In this document: piece by piece, positions 33,467-41,279 of the stretch
Layout of the letters: each line of letters starts with the position of its first letter
Numbering within the stretch: position 1 is the first letter of the stretch
NCBI RefSeq assembly: GCF_000210915.2
Contig: NC_016620.1
Span: 3,348,001-3,412,000, forward strand
Reading direction: 5' to 3'
From: Halobacteriovorax marinus SJ
GTDB taxonomy: Bacteria; Bdellovibrionota; Bacteriovoracia; Bacteriovoracales; Bacteriovoracaceae
Length of the DNA stretch: 64,000 nt
Position numbers and translations under genes: made by a program
The notes under the pieces: model-generated
What the model was told of the DNA's origin: nothing
Databases searched by the model: none
Seen by the model: the letters and a program-made list of their open reading frames with translations, nothing else

Positions 33467-34633
33467 TTATTTTGAAGCTGGAGCTCTTTCTACTTGTCCA
33501 AATGAAAACCCTCTCTCTTCTGTAATTCTAGCAAACTCTTCTTCAGTCTCTGGCTCAATTACTTCTTCTTCTTCATAGTTTTCATTTTCATCGATTTCAT
33601 AAATATTTTGACCTTGTGCTGATCTTGAAAATTCTGCATCTCTTTGGTCTTCAATAACTTCAATCTTATCAGAAGTTAGATCTCTCATTTCTTCTTTTGC
33701 ATATGCTGCTTCTTCTTCAATTGCATTTAGCTCATCCATCTTCTCAATTGTTACGAAGTTAAGCATTGCTCCTTGAAGTGGTCCAGTTGCAAATCTTACT
33801 CTAAATCCATCTTTTCCATTATTTGTAATTATACCTGTTACTTCACCGCTATTTGTTTCTGCTGAGAATTGACCTCCAGCTTTGATTTCTGGTGAGTTAA
33901 TAAAACCTAGTGGCTGCTCATAGTTCTTTCCAATTCCTACTACAACATTGAACTCTTCAATTCTTCCCGCACCTACTACGATATTTCCTGAAACAACACT
34001 CTCACCTCTTAATACGTTTGGATCTTTTGATGGGTGAAGTGCTCTTTCTAAAACAAGATCTTGTACTCTTTCAATTACAACACCTGTTGTATTTTCTTCA
34101 GCTACTTTTTCAGTGTTCTCTACTCTCTCAACAGCTGCAACTTCTTTAACTTCTACCTTCTTAATTGCTTCAATAATTTCGTAACCCTTACCAAATTGTC
34201 TAAATAGTGCGATTGTTCTTCCACTCTCATCTAAGTAAGAAACTCTTAGAATCATTGGCTCTTCCTCTCCAACTTTTACAAGTGAAGTTCCAACTAATTC
34301 AAAGTTCATTTCTACTTTATTTGATTCCTCGTTAGCATTGAATACAACTTCATTATTCTCATCTTGAATTCTTCTAATTTCCCACTCACCATTAATGATA
34401 CTTGAGTTAAGCTCATTCATTGGTAAGTACTGCACAGCTGGTCTTGCTGCAGTTTCAGAAGCTACATGTCTAACTACCTTTTGATCATCTAATCTCTTTA
34501 CTACCTGAACAGTATTCTTGTTCATAAAATCAGATGAATTAAAGTTAGCATCTCTTACTGCCTTAACTCCAACAAGTACTGAACTAGCAGTTAAAAATCC
34601 TGTTAATGTCTTAAGCGTCAGTAGTGACTTCAT
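33467..34633 (-). CDS. Exported acidic protein of unknown function under a sigma-54 promoter
   Basis: 388 residues. The N-terminus MKSLLTLKTLTGFLTASSVLV is a signal peptide or membrane anchor. The middle has two beta-rich segments (about 85-170, WEIRRIQDENNEVVFNAN; and about 200-300, SVVSGNIVVGAGRIEEFNVVV). The last 80 residues are strongly acidic (NYEEEEVIEPETEEEFARI). No family is recognised. Upstream is a full-consensus sigma-54 promoter (34666-34682) and a GGGAG ribosome-binding site. It is therefore probably a strongly regulated envelope or secreted protein, and the NtrC-type regulator at 17764-19263 is a candidate activator. It is a single-gene unit bounded by terminators. Confidence 0.65.
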   Translation of the reverse strand: MKSLLTLKTLTGFLTASSVLVGVKAVRDANFNSSDFMNKNTVQVVKRLDDQKVVRHVASETAARPAVQYLPMNELNSSIINGEWEIRRIQDENNEVVFNANEESNKVEMNFELVGTSLVKVGEEEPMILRVSYLDESGRTIALFRQFGKGYEIIEAIKKVEVKEVAAVERVENTEKVAEENTTGVVIERVQDLVLERALHPSKDPNVLRGESVVSGNIVVGAGRIEEFNVVVGIGKNYEQPLGFINSPEIKAGGQFSAETNSGEVTGIITNNGKDGFRVRFATGPLQGAMLNFVTIEKMDELNAIEEEAAYAKEEMRDLTSDKIEVIEDQRDAEFSRSAQGQNIYEIDENENYEEEEVIEPETEEEFARITEERGFSFGQVERAPASK

Positions 34634-34665
34634 GGTAATCTCCCTTTCAAACTTACTTATTAATA

Positions 34666-34682
34666 AGCAAGCATCGTGCCAA
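34666..34682 (-). promoter_or_regulatory. Sigma-54 (RpoN) promoter
   Basis: Read on the minus strand, TTGGCACG-ATGC-TTGCT matches the sigma-54 consensus YTGGCACG-N4-TTGCW at every defined position. The start of transcription is expected near 34656, leaving a leader of about 23 bases with GGGAG before the ATG at 34633. A short AGCG-N5-CGCT inverted repeat lies directly upstream of the -24 element. Confidence 0.88.
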
Positions 34683-34765
34683 GCGTTAAGCGCTCAAAAC
34701 AAGGGAAATATGTGTATAGATGCAGTATAAAGTATTGAAATTATGCTAACCCAAAAGATAGGCAC

Positions 34766-34794
34766 AAAAAAGGCCGTCTAAAGATTGGACGGCC
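34766..34794 (-). terminator. Rho-independent terminator of the mrp unit
   Basis: GGCCGTC (34772-34778) pairs with GACGGCC (34788-34794). On the minus strand it is followed by a six-base T-run (34766-34771). It ends the mrp / DUF4388 / ribbon-helix-helix unit and insulates the sigma-54 gene. Confidence 0.9.
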
Positions 34795-34830
34795 TGTATA
34801 AATTATATATAGGGAATAGCGGTACTAGGA

Positions 34831-35022
34831 CTATTCAAATGAAACCTTTGTACCTTCATAGTCACTATGGCTAACTCTAAACCTCTTAAGAGCAATAACT
34901 ACTAAGTCATTGATATCATAACCTGTATTGTCCGCCATTCTCTCAAATGCCTCAACAACGTCTTTTTCGATGTTTACAGTTAATTCCTTAAGTTCAGTCT
35001 TGTTATGCTCTTGTGTTTTCAA
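34831..35022 (-). CDS. Ribbon-helix-helix-type small protein
   Basis: 63 residues. The layout is strand-helix-helix: LKELTVNIEKDVVEAFERMA, then NTGYDINDLVVIALKRFRV. This fits CopG/Arc-type ribbon-helix-helix DNA-binding proteins. No toxin gene is next to it, so it is not an obvious antitoxin. It is the last gene behind mrp and a DUF4388 protein, followed by a terminator. The DNA target is unknown. Confidence 0.6.
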   Translation of the reverse strand: MKTQEHNKTELKELTVNIEKDVVEAFERMADNTGYDINDLVVIALKRFRVSHSDYEGTKVSFE

Positions 35023-35051
35023 AATATAATCTCCATTTAGGTGTATTTTAC

Positions 35052-35582
35052 TTACTTTACTACTTTAATGGCCTTCTTCTTTCTAAGAGAAACAAGGGCC
35101 TGGGTAATCTCAAAATCATAAAGATCACAATTATTATAAATATCCGATACTAATGAGTACTCCGTCAAGACGTTCATCAGTTTAAATTCTGAATCAGAAA
35201 CTTCAGATCCTCTAGAAATAAAATCACCATCCAAAATTAAGCGTAAATCCATTGATGGCTTCAGGGCCTTAGACTCTCTATGCTTTAAATATAGGGTTTG
35301 TGAATTCTGTTTGAAGTCCTCAAAAGTTAGCTGGAAATTTCTATGCTCTTCCTGAACAACCTCAGGCTCTACAATAAATTTTAGAGGAGTATGGTCCATA
35401 TCATCAAAGAGGGCCAGGTATAGAGCTTTTTCGGCCTTAAGGCCGCCGTAAGTGCAGTCGACGATTACACCGTCAGCAATCAACACGATTCCAAGATACT
35501 GACCAGTGCTTCTATTGAGAATATTCACTCGTCCAGTAAAACCAAATGTTGTCTGCTCTTCAATTGTACCCAGTAGAGACAA
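35052..35582 (-). CDS. DUF4388/PATAN-domain protein
   Basis: 176 residues. The N-terminal 90 residues look like a DUF4388 (PATAN) domain: LGTIEEQTTFGFTGRVNIL, then GIVLIADGVIVDCTYGGLKAEKAL. Such domains are common in deltaproteobacterial signalling and motility proteins. The C-terminal part is helical and ends with SLRKKKAIKVVK, possibly a winged-helix remnant. The start is a TTG at 35582 with a strong AAGGAG site. It lies 14 bases after mrp on the same strand. Role is unknown. Confidence 0.65.
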   Translation of the reverse strand: MSLLGTIEEQTTFGFTGRVNILNRSTGQYLGIVLIADGVIVDCTYGGLKAEKALYLALFDDMDHTPLKFIVEPEVVQEEHRNFQLTFEDFKQNSQTLYLKHRESKALKPSMDLRLILDGDFISRGSEVSDSEFKLMNVLTEYSLVSDIYNNCDLYDFEITQALVSLRKKKAIKVVK

Positions 35583-35596
35583 TTTGTTCTCCTTGC

Positions 35597-36754
35597 TTAC
35601 TTTCCTAATATTTTAGAAAAGAAACCCTTTTTCTCTTTGCCATTCATTTTTTGGTCAACCTTATTGGCCAATTCCATATAAGCATTCCAAACAGGTCTTC
35701 CCTCGTGTGCAGATGAGCTCATATAAGGAACACCTGTATCTGAACCTACTCTAAGTGCTATCTCCATAGGAATCTCTCCTAAGAAGTCTGTTTTTAGTTC
35801 AGAGCAAGCATTCTTCACTCCACCTTCACCAAAGATAAAGTATTTCTTATCTAGATTATCATCTGGAACAAAGTAGCTCATATTCTCAATCATACCAAGG
35901 ATAGGTACATTTACTTTCTCAAACATCTTCATTCCCTTTCTCGTATCGAGAAGGGCCACTTCTTGTGGTGTCGAAACAACGACAGCTGCGTCGACTTCTG
36001 TTGCCTGAACCATACTAAGTTGCATGTCTCCAGTTCCTGGAGGTAAATCAATAATAAGGTAATCAAGCTCTCCCCATTCTACATCAAATAGAAATTGATT
36101 TAGAACTCCACCTAACATTGGACCTCTCCAGATCACAGCATCGTCTTCTTGAATAAAGAGACCAAAAGAAATGAAATGAACACCTAGAGCTTCAACTGGA
36201 AGTATCTTCTTCTGCTCATTGGCCGCTGGCTTTGCCTCTCTCTTACCAAGGAGCATCGGCATAGATGGGCCATAAATATCTGCATCAAGTATCCCTACTT
36301 TGTAGCCTTTATTCTTAAGTGACATGGCAAGATTAACTGAAACAGTCGATTTACCAACTCCACCCTTACAAGAGGAAACAGCCAGAACATTCTTTACGTT
36401 AGGAATTCTCTTCTTCGTTGCCCCTACAGGTCCATGTCCGGCCTTTACTTGAGCAGCTTCCTGCTTAGGCGCCGATTCTTTCTTAGCAGCTGGAGCTCCT
36501 CCAAAAACATCTTTAGAGTCTTTAGAGAAAGTCATAATCGTAATATCATCTTCTTCGAAGTCAGCTTTTAGGAGTCCATAGATTGAATCTTCAATCACTC
36601 TCTTCTGCGCAGGAGAAATCCCCTCGCGGTCGTACTTAATAGAGATCTTCTTCCCCTCTACTTTTACTTCAGAAATTCTTTCCTCAGCCCCCAACGTCAT
36701 CCCCGTTGCAGGATTGGCTATAGTACAAATCAGATTCTTGACCTTATCACTCAT
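35597..36754 (-). CDS. Mrp/ApbC family P-loop ATPase (iron-sulfur carrier type), CxxC motif absent
   Basis: 385 residues. The N-terminal 80 residues are MIP18/DUF59-like, then an alanine/lysine-rich linker, then the ATPase with the deviant Walker A SCKGGVGKST (about 130) and LDADIYGPSMPMLLG. LIIDLPPGTGDMQLSM is the Walker B region. Mrp proteins carry [4Fe-4S] clusters. In most, ENMSYF is followed by a CPxCG pair; here it reads MSYFVPDDNLDKKYFIFGE with no cysteine, as also known for some Bacteroidetes members. Cluster binding must therefore differ or be lost. It heads a unit with DUF4388 and ribbon-helix-helix genes. A promoter lies at 36779-36807. Confidence 0.88.
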   Translation of the reverse strand: MSDKVKNLICTIANPATGMTLGAEERISEVKVEGKKISIKYDREGISPAQKRVIEDSIYGLLKADFEEDDITIMTFSKDSKDVFGGAPAAKKESAPKQEAAQVKAGHGPVGATKKRIPNVKNVLAVSSCKGGVGKSTVSVNLAMSLKNKGYKVGILDADIYGPSMPMLLGKREAKPAANEQKKILPVEALGVHFISFGLFIQEDDAVIWRGPMLGGVLNQFLFDVEWGELDYLIIDLPPGTGDMQLSMVQATEVDAAVVVSTPQEVALLDTRKGMKMFEKVNVPILGMIENMSYFVPDDNLDKKYFIFGEGGVKNACSELKTDFLGEIPMEIALRVGSDTGVPYMSSSAHEGRPVWNAYMELANKVDQKMNGKEKKGFFSKILGK

Positions 36755-36778
36755 AAATTACCTCGTTTTTGAATCTTA

Positions 36779-36807
36779 TTTATATCGCGAAATAACTTAT
36801 ACGTTAA
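36779..36807 (-). promoter_or_regulatory. Promoter of the mrp unit
   Basis: On the minus strand TTAACG (36802-36807) and TATAAA (36779-36784) are 17 bases apart. A GAGGT ribosome-binding site precedes the mrp start codon at 36754. Confidence 0.55.
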
Positions 36808-36922
36808 GAGATATGAGCTAAAGTTGAGTGAAATGGTTGAATAAATTTAGTGGTGGAACTTGGTATCATTCTCTTATATTATAAAGAATACTGAGCTCAA
36901 TCTGTTGAAAGGAATCGACCGA

Positions 36923-37495
36923 ATGTCTGAACCGTATAAGAGAAGTATTATTCTGATAAACCCAAGATTTCAGGTTAAATTTAGTATCCTGGTCTGTGTT
37001 TTCTTATTTATCTCAAGTGTATTCTATCCACTGACAATTTATGACCTAGTAACAAGGCTTGTTGAGCAGGCAAATGCCACTTCACCAGATATGGCAGCGA
37101 AAATGGAGTCCTATAAAAATAACCTGATTTTTGTTCTAGCACTCTTTCAACTAGGCTTTACTGCTGTAACTTTCATAGCTTGCCTACTCTTTAGTCATAA
37201 AATTGCAGGCCCAATATACAAGGTACAGAAATTTCTTTCCGCTATCAGAGATAGGGAAGGAAATGGTAAACTATACTTCAGGCAAGGGGATTATTTCCAA
37301 GAATTAGCCGATGATTTCAACGATACTTTTGAGGTAATTCAAGAGGACTACAAAAAAGATATGGTCTACCTCAGTGAAGTCTCCTCATACATTAACAATC
37401 TTACAATGGTGGTACCAGAAGATAAGAAAGTCGTTCTCGACGAAATAAGCTCCAAGCTTGGTGAGATTCAAGAGCGATACCATACAATTTATTAA
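36923..37495 (+). CDS. Membrane protein with HAMP-like linker, unknown function
   Basis: 190 residues. Two membrane helices (about 20-40 and 71-95) enclose a short periplasmic loop. After the second helix the sequence SHKIAGPIYKVQKFLSAIRD is the typical start of a HAMP linker, then a helical tail. No kinase, cyclase or methyl-accepting domain follows, so it is a short HAMP-only protein of a kind frequent in deltaproteobacteria. The start at 36923 is preferred because AAGGA lies upstream; an in-frame TTG at 36860 is less likely. It is followed after 30 bases by a lytic transglycosylase gene. Confidence 0.68.
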   Translation: MSEPYKRSIILINPRFQVKFSILVCVFLFISSVFYPLTIYDLVTRLVEQANATSPDMAAKMESYKNNLIFVLALFQLGFTAVTFIACLLFSHKIAGPIYKVQKFLSAIRDREGNGKLYFRQGDYFQELADDFNDTFEVIQEDYKKDMVYLSEVSSYINNLTMVVPEDKKVVLDEISSKLGEIQERYHTIY

Positions 37496-37525
37496 TTACA
37501 TTACAAATATGACAGGAGGTCATTT

Positions 37526-39586
37526 TTGTTACGATTAGCAACTGTTACGGCATTAACATTTCTCTCTCTAAACACCTTTGCAGCAAGTGCAACGGCACAG
37601 CCCTTTTCAATTAAGACTTCTAGGGCCGATGAAAAGTTTGCCAGATCATTCCATCAATTTTACAAAAATATTAAAAGAACCAAACTCCACTATAATTCTA
37701 TTTCCCACATGGGTCGATGGATCAAGCATAGCCAAGCTTTTGCAGAGTATAGTCCACTCGTTGACACTCTTTTAAAGTTTAAGAAAGCAAAGCTAAGCAC
37801 AAGTGAGTTTCACAGCGTTTGTAAACCTAAGAACTTTGACAGCAAAGACTACCCTGACTTAGTTAAGAGATCGTACACTCACTTAGATCACTACTGTCAC
37901 TGGAAGTTTTTAAAGAATACAACAAAGAGTAAAACTAAGAAGAGTATCAGCTTTAAGAACTTAGAATACTTTAAGTATGCTCTTCCTTTTTATTTAAAGG
38001 GAAAAAACAAAACAGAATTCGCGACATACCTCTCTCGTATCGATAAGAATTCTAATCTTCACCAGCTCGTTTCAGATTTGATGACAGAGCAGTATCTAGA
38101 GAAGCAGTTCAAGCCAAACTCAGATCATTTAAAATTCATTAAAATAAATAATCAGCTTACAAGTTATGTGCAGTCTGCTGGATTAAATGATAGTAGCGAA
38201 AGAAATTATTTTACTAAAGCATTCTACGAGATTCGCTCTAATATAAAGAAACATCTTGCAGATGAAGAGCTAGATCTCGCCTATCAAATGGGTCACCAGC
38301 TCGTAAGTTTTTATGATTCTAATAAGCAATATGTGAATTCGGACAAGGCCTGGATCAATATTCTAACGACAGGAAAGAACTTTCTTTATCGTCAGGAAGT
38401 TGAGAAGGCCCGCTACTTTTTCGAATATGCCTTAACTATGGCAACTAATGACCAACTAGATGAAACAATCTTTCAATTACTGTGGTCAGATATCTTAACT
38501 GGAAAGTATAAGAAAGCTGTTAAGACTATCGAAAAATTTCAATTGATAAAGAATTACTCTAAGTACAACTCAAAAGTAAAATTTTGGATTGCCTACACTC
38601 TTTACAAGAACGGTGAAAGTGAGCTTTCAAAGCACTTATTCACGACACTAACTGAATCGTCTCCACTAAATTTCTATGCCATTATTTCGTATAAGAAACT
38701 TTTAGATATTTTTGATGTTGAAGATAAGGAAAAGTTACTTGGTAAATATACTGAAGAGATAAAGCCAAATGTTCCAGCTAATAAAAAGTTTTCAAAGAAC
38801 TTCATCTCTTCTCTTAAAAGATTATCTCTTTGGTTAGAGCTTAATTTGGATGCTTTTTCTAATAATGAAATTTCTGAAATCATCTCTAGGGATTCCCTCT
38901 ATGTTTTCAAGAATAAGGCTGTAGCTAAGAATGTCGAAAATAAAGAACTTAGAAAGTATCTCATTGAAAAACTTGTAAGCCTCTTTACTAAAGAGAAGAA
39001 GTACTTACACTCATTTAAACTTGTTCACAATTCACTTGAGAACGAAGTTTTCGAACTCGACGCCTTCACTTTAAAGAACCTCTTTCCTTTTCAATATCTT
39101 CAAAAGATTAAGAAAATAGATAAGACTATCGACCCTCTTGTTGTTATCTCACTTATTAGACAAGAGTCTGCTTTTAACCCAAGTGCAAGGTCGCATGTTG
39201 GAGCAAGAGGTCTAATGCAGCTGATGCCTGCTACAGCGAGACAGTATAAGAAAAATGTTAGGACTTCTCATCTAAAGAGGCCCGATGTAAATATCAAGAT
39301 TGGGATTACTTACTTAAAGAAGCTTTTAAAGAAGTATGACGGAAATCTAATTTATACTCTAGCCGCTTATAATGCTGGTGAATCGAGAGTTAAGAGATGG
39401 AAGAAGAATATCTTCATCAATGATGATCCAATGGTCACAATTGAATCTATACCATTTAGAGAAACAAGAAAGTATGTGAAGCTTATTTATAGAAATATAT
39501 TCTTTTATAATTTGCTATCGAATAAAACTGTCCTCGAAAAATCTCTCGAAGACAGTTTCTATGTGAGTTTAAATACTAAACGTTAA
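37526..39586 (+). CDS. Soluble lytic murein transglycosylase (Slt70-like)
   Basis: 686 residues with a signal peptide (MLRLATVTALTFLSLNTFAA). A long alpha-helical superhelix region (about 30-520) precedes a GH23 SLT domain: VVISLIRQESAFNPSA with the catalytic glutamate near 550, ARGLMQLMPATARQY, and LAAYNAGESRVKRW. It cleaves the MurNAc-GlcNAc bond in peptidoglycan with 1,6-anhydro ring formation. The start is a TTG at 37526 with a perfect AGGAGGT site. The 3' end overlaps the converging ychF gene by 11 bases, and a hairpin for the opposite strand is nested inside its last 60 bases. Confidence 0.92.
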   Translation: MLRLATVTALTFLSLNTFAASATAQPFSIKTSRADEKFARSFHQFYKNIKRTKLHYNSISHMGRWIKHSQAFAEYSPLVDTLLKFKKAKLSTSEFHSVCKPKNFDSKDYPDLVKRSYTHLDHYCHWKFLKNTTKSKTKKSISFKNLEYFKYALPFYLKGKNKTEFATYLSRIDKNSNLHQLVSDLMTEQYLEKQFKPNSDHLKFIKINNQLTSYVQSAGLNDSSERNYFTKAFYEIRSNIKKHLADEELDLAYQMGHQLVSFYDSNKQYVNSDKAWINILTTGKNFLYRQEVEKARYFFEYALTMATNDQLDETIFQLLWSDILTGKYKKAVKTIEKFQLIKNYSKYNSKVKFWIAYTLYKNGESELSKHLFTTLTESSPLNFYAIISYKKLLDIFDVEDKEKLLGKYTEEIKPNVPANKKFSKNFISSLKRLSLWLELNLDAFSNNEISEIISRDSLYVFKNKAVAKNVENKELRKYLIEKLVSLFTKEKKYLHSFKLVHNSLENEVFELDAFTLKNLFPFQYLQKIKKIDKTIDPLVVISLIRQESAFNPSARSHVGARGLMQLMPATARQYKKNVRTSHLKRPDVNIKIGITYLKKLLKKYDGNLIYTLAAYNAGESRVKRWKKNIFINDDPMVTIESIPFRETRKYVKLIYRNIFFYNLLSNKTVLEKSLEDSFYVSLNTKR
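39525..39558 (-). terminator. Terminator of the ychF unit nested in the lytic transglycosylase gene
   Basis: AAACTGTC plus TCGA (39525-39537) pairs with TCGA plus GACAGTTT (39546-39558) with one mismatch. On the minus strand it is followed by TTTTATT. It lies beyond the ychF stop codon but within the coding end of the converging gene. Confidence 0.6.
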
Positions 39587-40685
39587 ATCTGAAGTGAATA
39601 ACATCTCCGTCTTTTACGAGATATTCTTTCCCTTCAATTCTAAACTTACCTGCTTCTTTGACCTTTTGTTCTGTCCCCAGTTCAAATAGGTCATCGCAGT
39701 GATAAATCTCGGCCTTAATAAAACCTCTTTCAAAGTCAGTATGAATAACACCTGCAGCTTGAGGAGCCTTATCTCCGGCCTTAAATGTCCAAGCTCTCAC
39801 TTCTTTTTCACCGGCAGTGAAGTAAGTTCTAAGTCCTAACATTTCATAAGCTGTCTTTGTAAGAGTTTGTAAACCAGATTGCTCTAATCCAGCTGCTTCA
39901 AGAAATTCTTTCTTTTCTTCATCTGTTTCAAGTGAAGCTATTTCAGATTCTAGCTTCCCACAAATAACACTTACCTGCGCATTATCTTTTGCAGCTAACT
40001 CTCTTACACTTGTAACGTATTCGTTATCTCCGTCTACGCAGTCTTCATCTACGTTACAAAGGTAGAGAACCTTCTTCATTGTAATAAGGTTAAGTTCAGC
40101 AACTAGCTCTTTCTCGTCGTCTGATAATTCAAGAGCTCTTGCAGCAAGACCCTCTGTTAGATGAGTCTCTAGTTTTTCAAGTACAGGTAGCTGCGCCTTG
40201 GCCTTACTAGAGATTTCTTTATTTTGATTCTTCATCAGCTTTGGAAGGTTTCCAAGCTTCTTAGTCACAACTTCAGCATCTGCAAGAGCCAGTTCAATAT
40301 TAATTGTTTCAATATCATCTACTGGATCGACACGCCCATGTACGTGAACAACGTCACCATCATCAAAACATCTTACAACGTGAATGATCGCATTAACCTG
40401 TCTGATATGTCCTAGGAATTGGTTCCCTAGACCTTCACCTTTACTCGCACCTTTTACTAAACCTGCGATATCAACAAACTCAACAATCGTAGGAATTGTC
40501 TTACTTGGCTTTATGAGTGTTGTGATCTTTTCTAGTCTCCAATCTGCAACATTTACAATTCCAACATTTGGCTCAATTGTACAAAATGGGTAATTTGCTG
40601 CTTCAGCTGGCGCCGAAGTTAAAGCTTGAAAGATAGTTGATTTACCAACATTTGGAAGACCAACGATTCCACAATTTAATGACAT
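39576..40685 (-). CDS. ychF: Ribosome-binding ATPase YchF (OLA1 family)
   Basis: 369 residues, standard length. Motifs are GLPNVGKSTIFQALT (G1), FVDIAGLVKGASKGEGLGNQFL split over G3, the G4-like CNVDED that favours ATP over GTP, and a C-terminal TGS domain (RAWTFKAGDKAPQAAGVIHTDFE in two pieces). It binds ribosomes and helps control translation under stress. It follows pth after 12 bases in the tRNA-Gln / prs / pth / ychF run, a common order in bacteria. Confidence 0.96.
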   Translation of the reverse strand: MSLNCGIVGLPNVGKSTIFQALTSAPAEAANYPFCTIEPNVGIVNVADWRLEKITTLIKPSKTIPTIVEFVDIAGLVKGASKGEGLGNQFLGHIRQVNAIIHVVRCFDDGDVVHVHGRVDPVDDIETINIELALADAEVVTKKLGNLPKLMKNQNKEISSKAKAQLPVLEKLETHLTEGLAARALELSDDEKELVAELNLITMKKVLYLCNVDEDCVDGDNEYVTSVRELAAKDNAQVSVICGKLESEIASLETDEEKKEFLEAAGLEQSGLQTLTKTAYEMLGLRTYFTAGEKEVRAWTFKAGDKAPQAAGVIHTDFERGFIKAEIYHCDDLFELGTEQKVKEAGKFRIEGKEYLVKDGDVIHFRFNV

Positions 40686-40697
40686 CTTTATTTCCTT

Positions 40698-41270
40698 TTA
40701 AATAATTTTCTTTTTACTATACGTTCTTGCAGCACTTTGAAAACCTTTTTCAATATATGCTTCTACCGCTTTTGCTGCACCTTTTAAATAACTTTCTAAA
40801 AACTCTGCATCTTCTCCGTGATATCCAGAGAGGACCCAATTACTCACAGAGCCATGAACTGGCCTACCGATACCAACTCTAAGTCTCTTAAAATTCTGCT
40901 TTCCAAGACATTGAGCAATTGATTTTAAGCCATTATGTCCGGCCAATCCACCACCGTCTTTATAAGCTATCGTCCCAAAATTTAGGTCCAGCTCATCGTG
41001 TACGACTAAAATATCCTCAACAGGAATCTTAAAGAAGTTTGCCAGTGGTGCTACTGATTCTCCACTTAAGTTCATGAAAGTCTGAGGCTTTAAGAAAATA
41101 ACCTTTTCCCCTTCAATTTCTGTAGTGGCCATCTCTCCCTTATACTTGCTTTGCCAGCGTAAATTCTGTGCAAAAGAGAGATTATCAAATGTTTCCCAAG
41201 CTATATTATGTCGGGTATTTCTATACTCGGCTCCAGGATTTCCTAGGCCAACAATTAATTTCGTCATCAT
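40698..41270 (-). CDS. pth: Peptidyl-tRNA hydrolase
   Basis: 190 residues. It frees tRNA from prematurely released peptidyl-tRNA. Motifs are VGLGNPGAEYRNTRHNIAWE with catalytic H20-type histidine (H21 here), FLKPQTFMNLSGESV, and VVHDELDLNFGTI followed by GGGLAGHNGLKSI. The start may be the first or second ATG (41270 or 41267). It lies 9 bases after prs. The gene for ribosomal protein bL25 (rplY/ctc), usual between prs and pth, is missing here. Confidence 0.96.
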   Translation of the reverse strand: MMTKLIVGLGNPGAEYRNTRHNIAWETFDNLSFAQNLRWQSKYKGEMATTEIEGEKVIFLKPQTFMNLSGESVAPLANFFKIPVEDILVVHDELDLNFGTIAYKDGGGLAGHNGLKSIAQCLGKQNFKRLRVGIGRPVHGSVSNWVLSGYHGEDAEFLESYLKGAAKAVEAYIEKGFQSAARTYSKKKII

Positions 41271-41279
41271 CTCACCTGA

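Noticed and set aside
34831-35022. Antitoxin of a toxin-antitoxin pair
   Set aside because: The ribbon-helix-helix protein has no toxin-sized neighbour; it lies downstream of a DUF4388 protein and is followed by a terminator.
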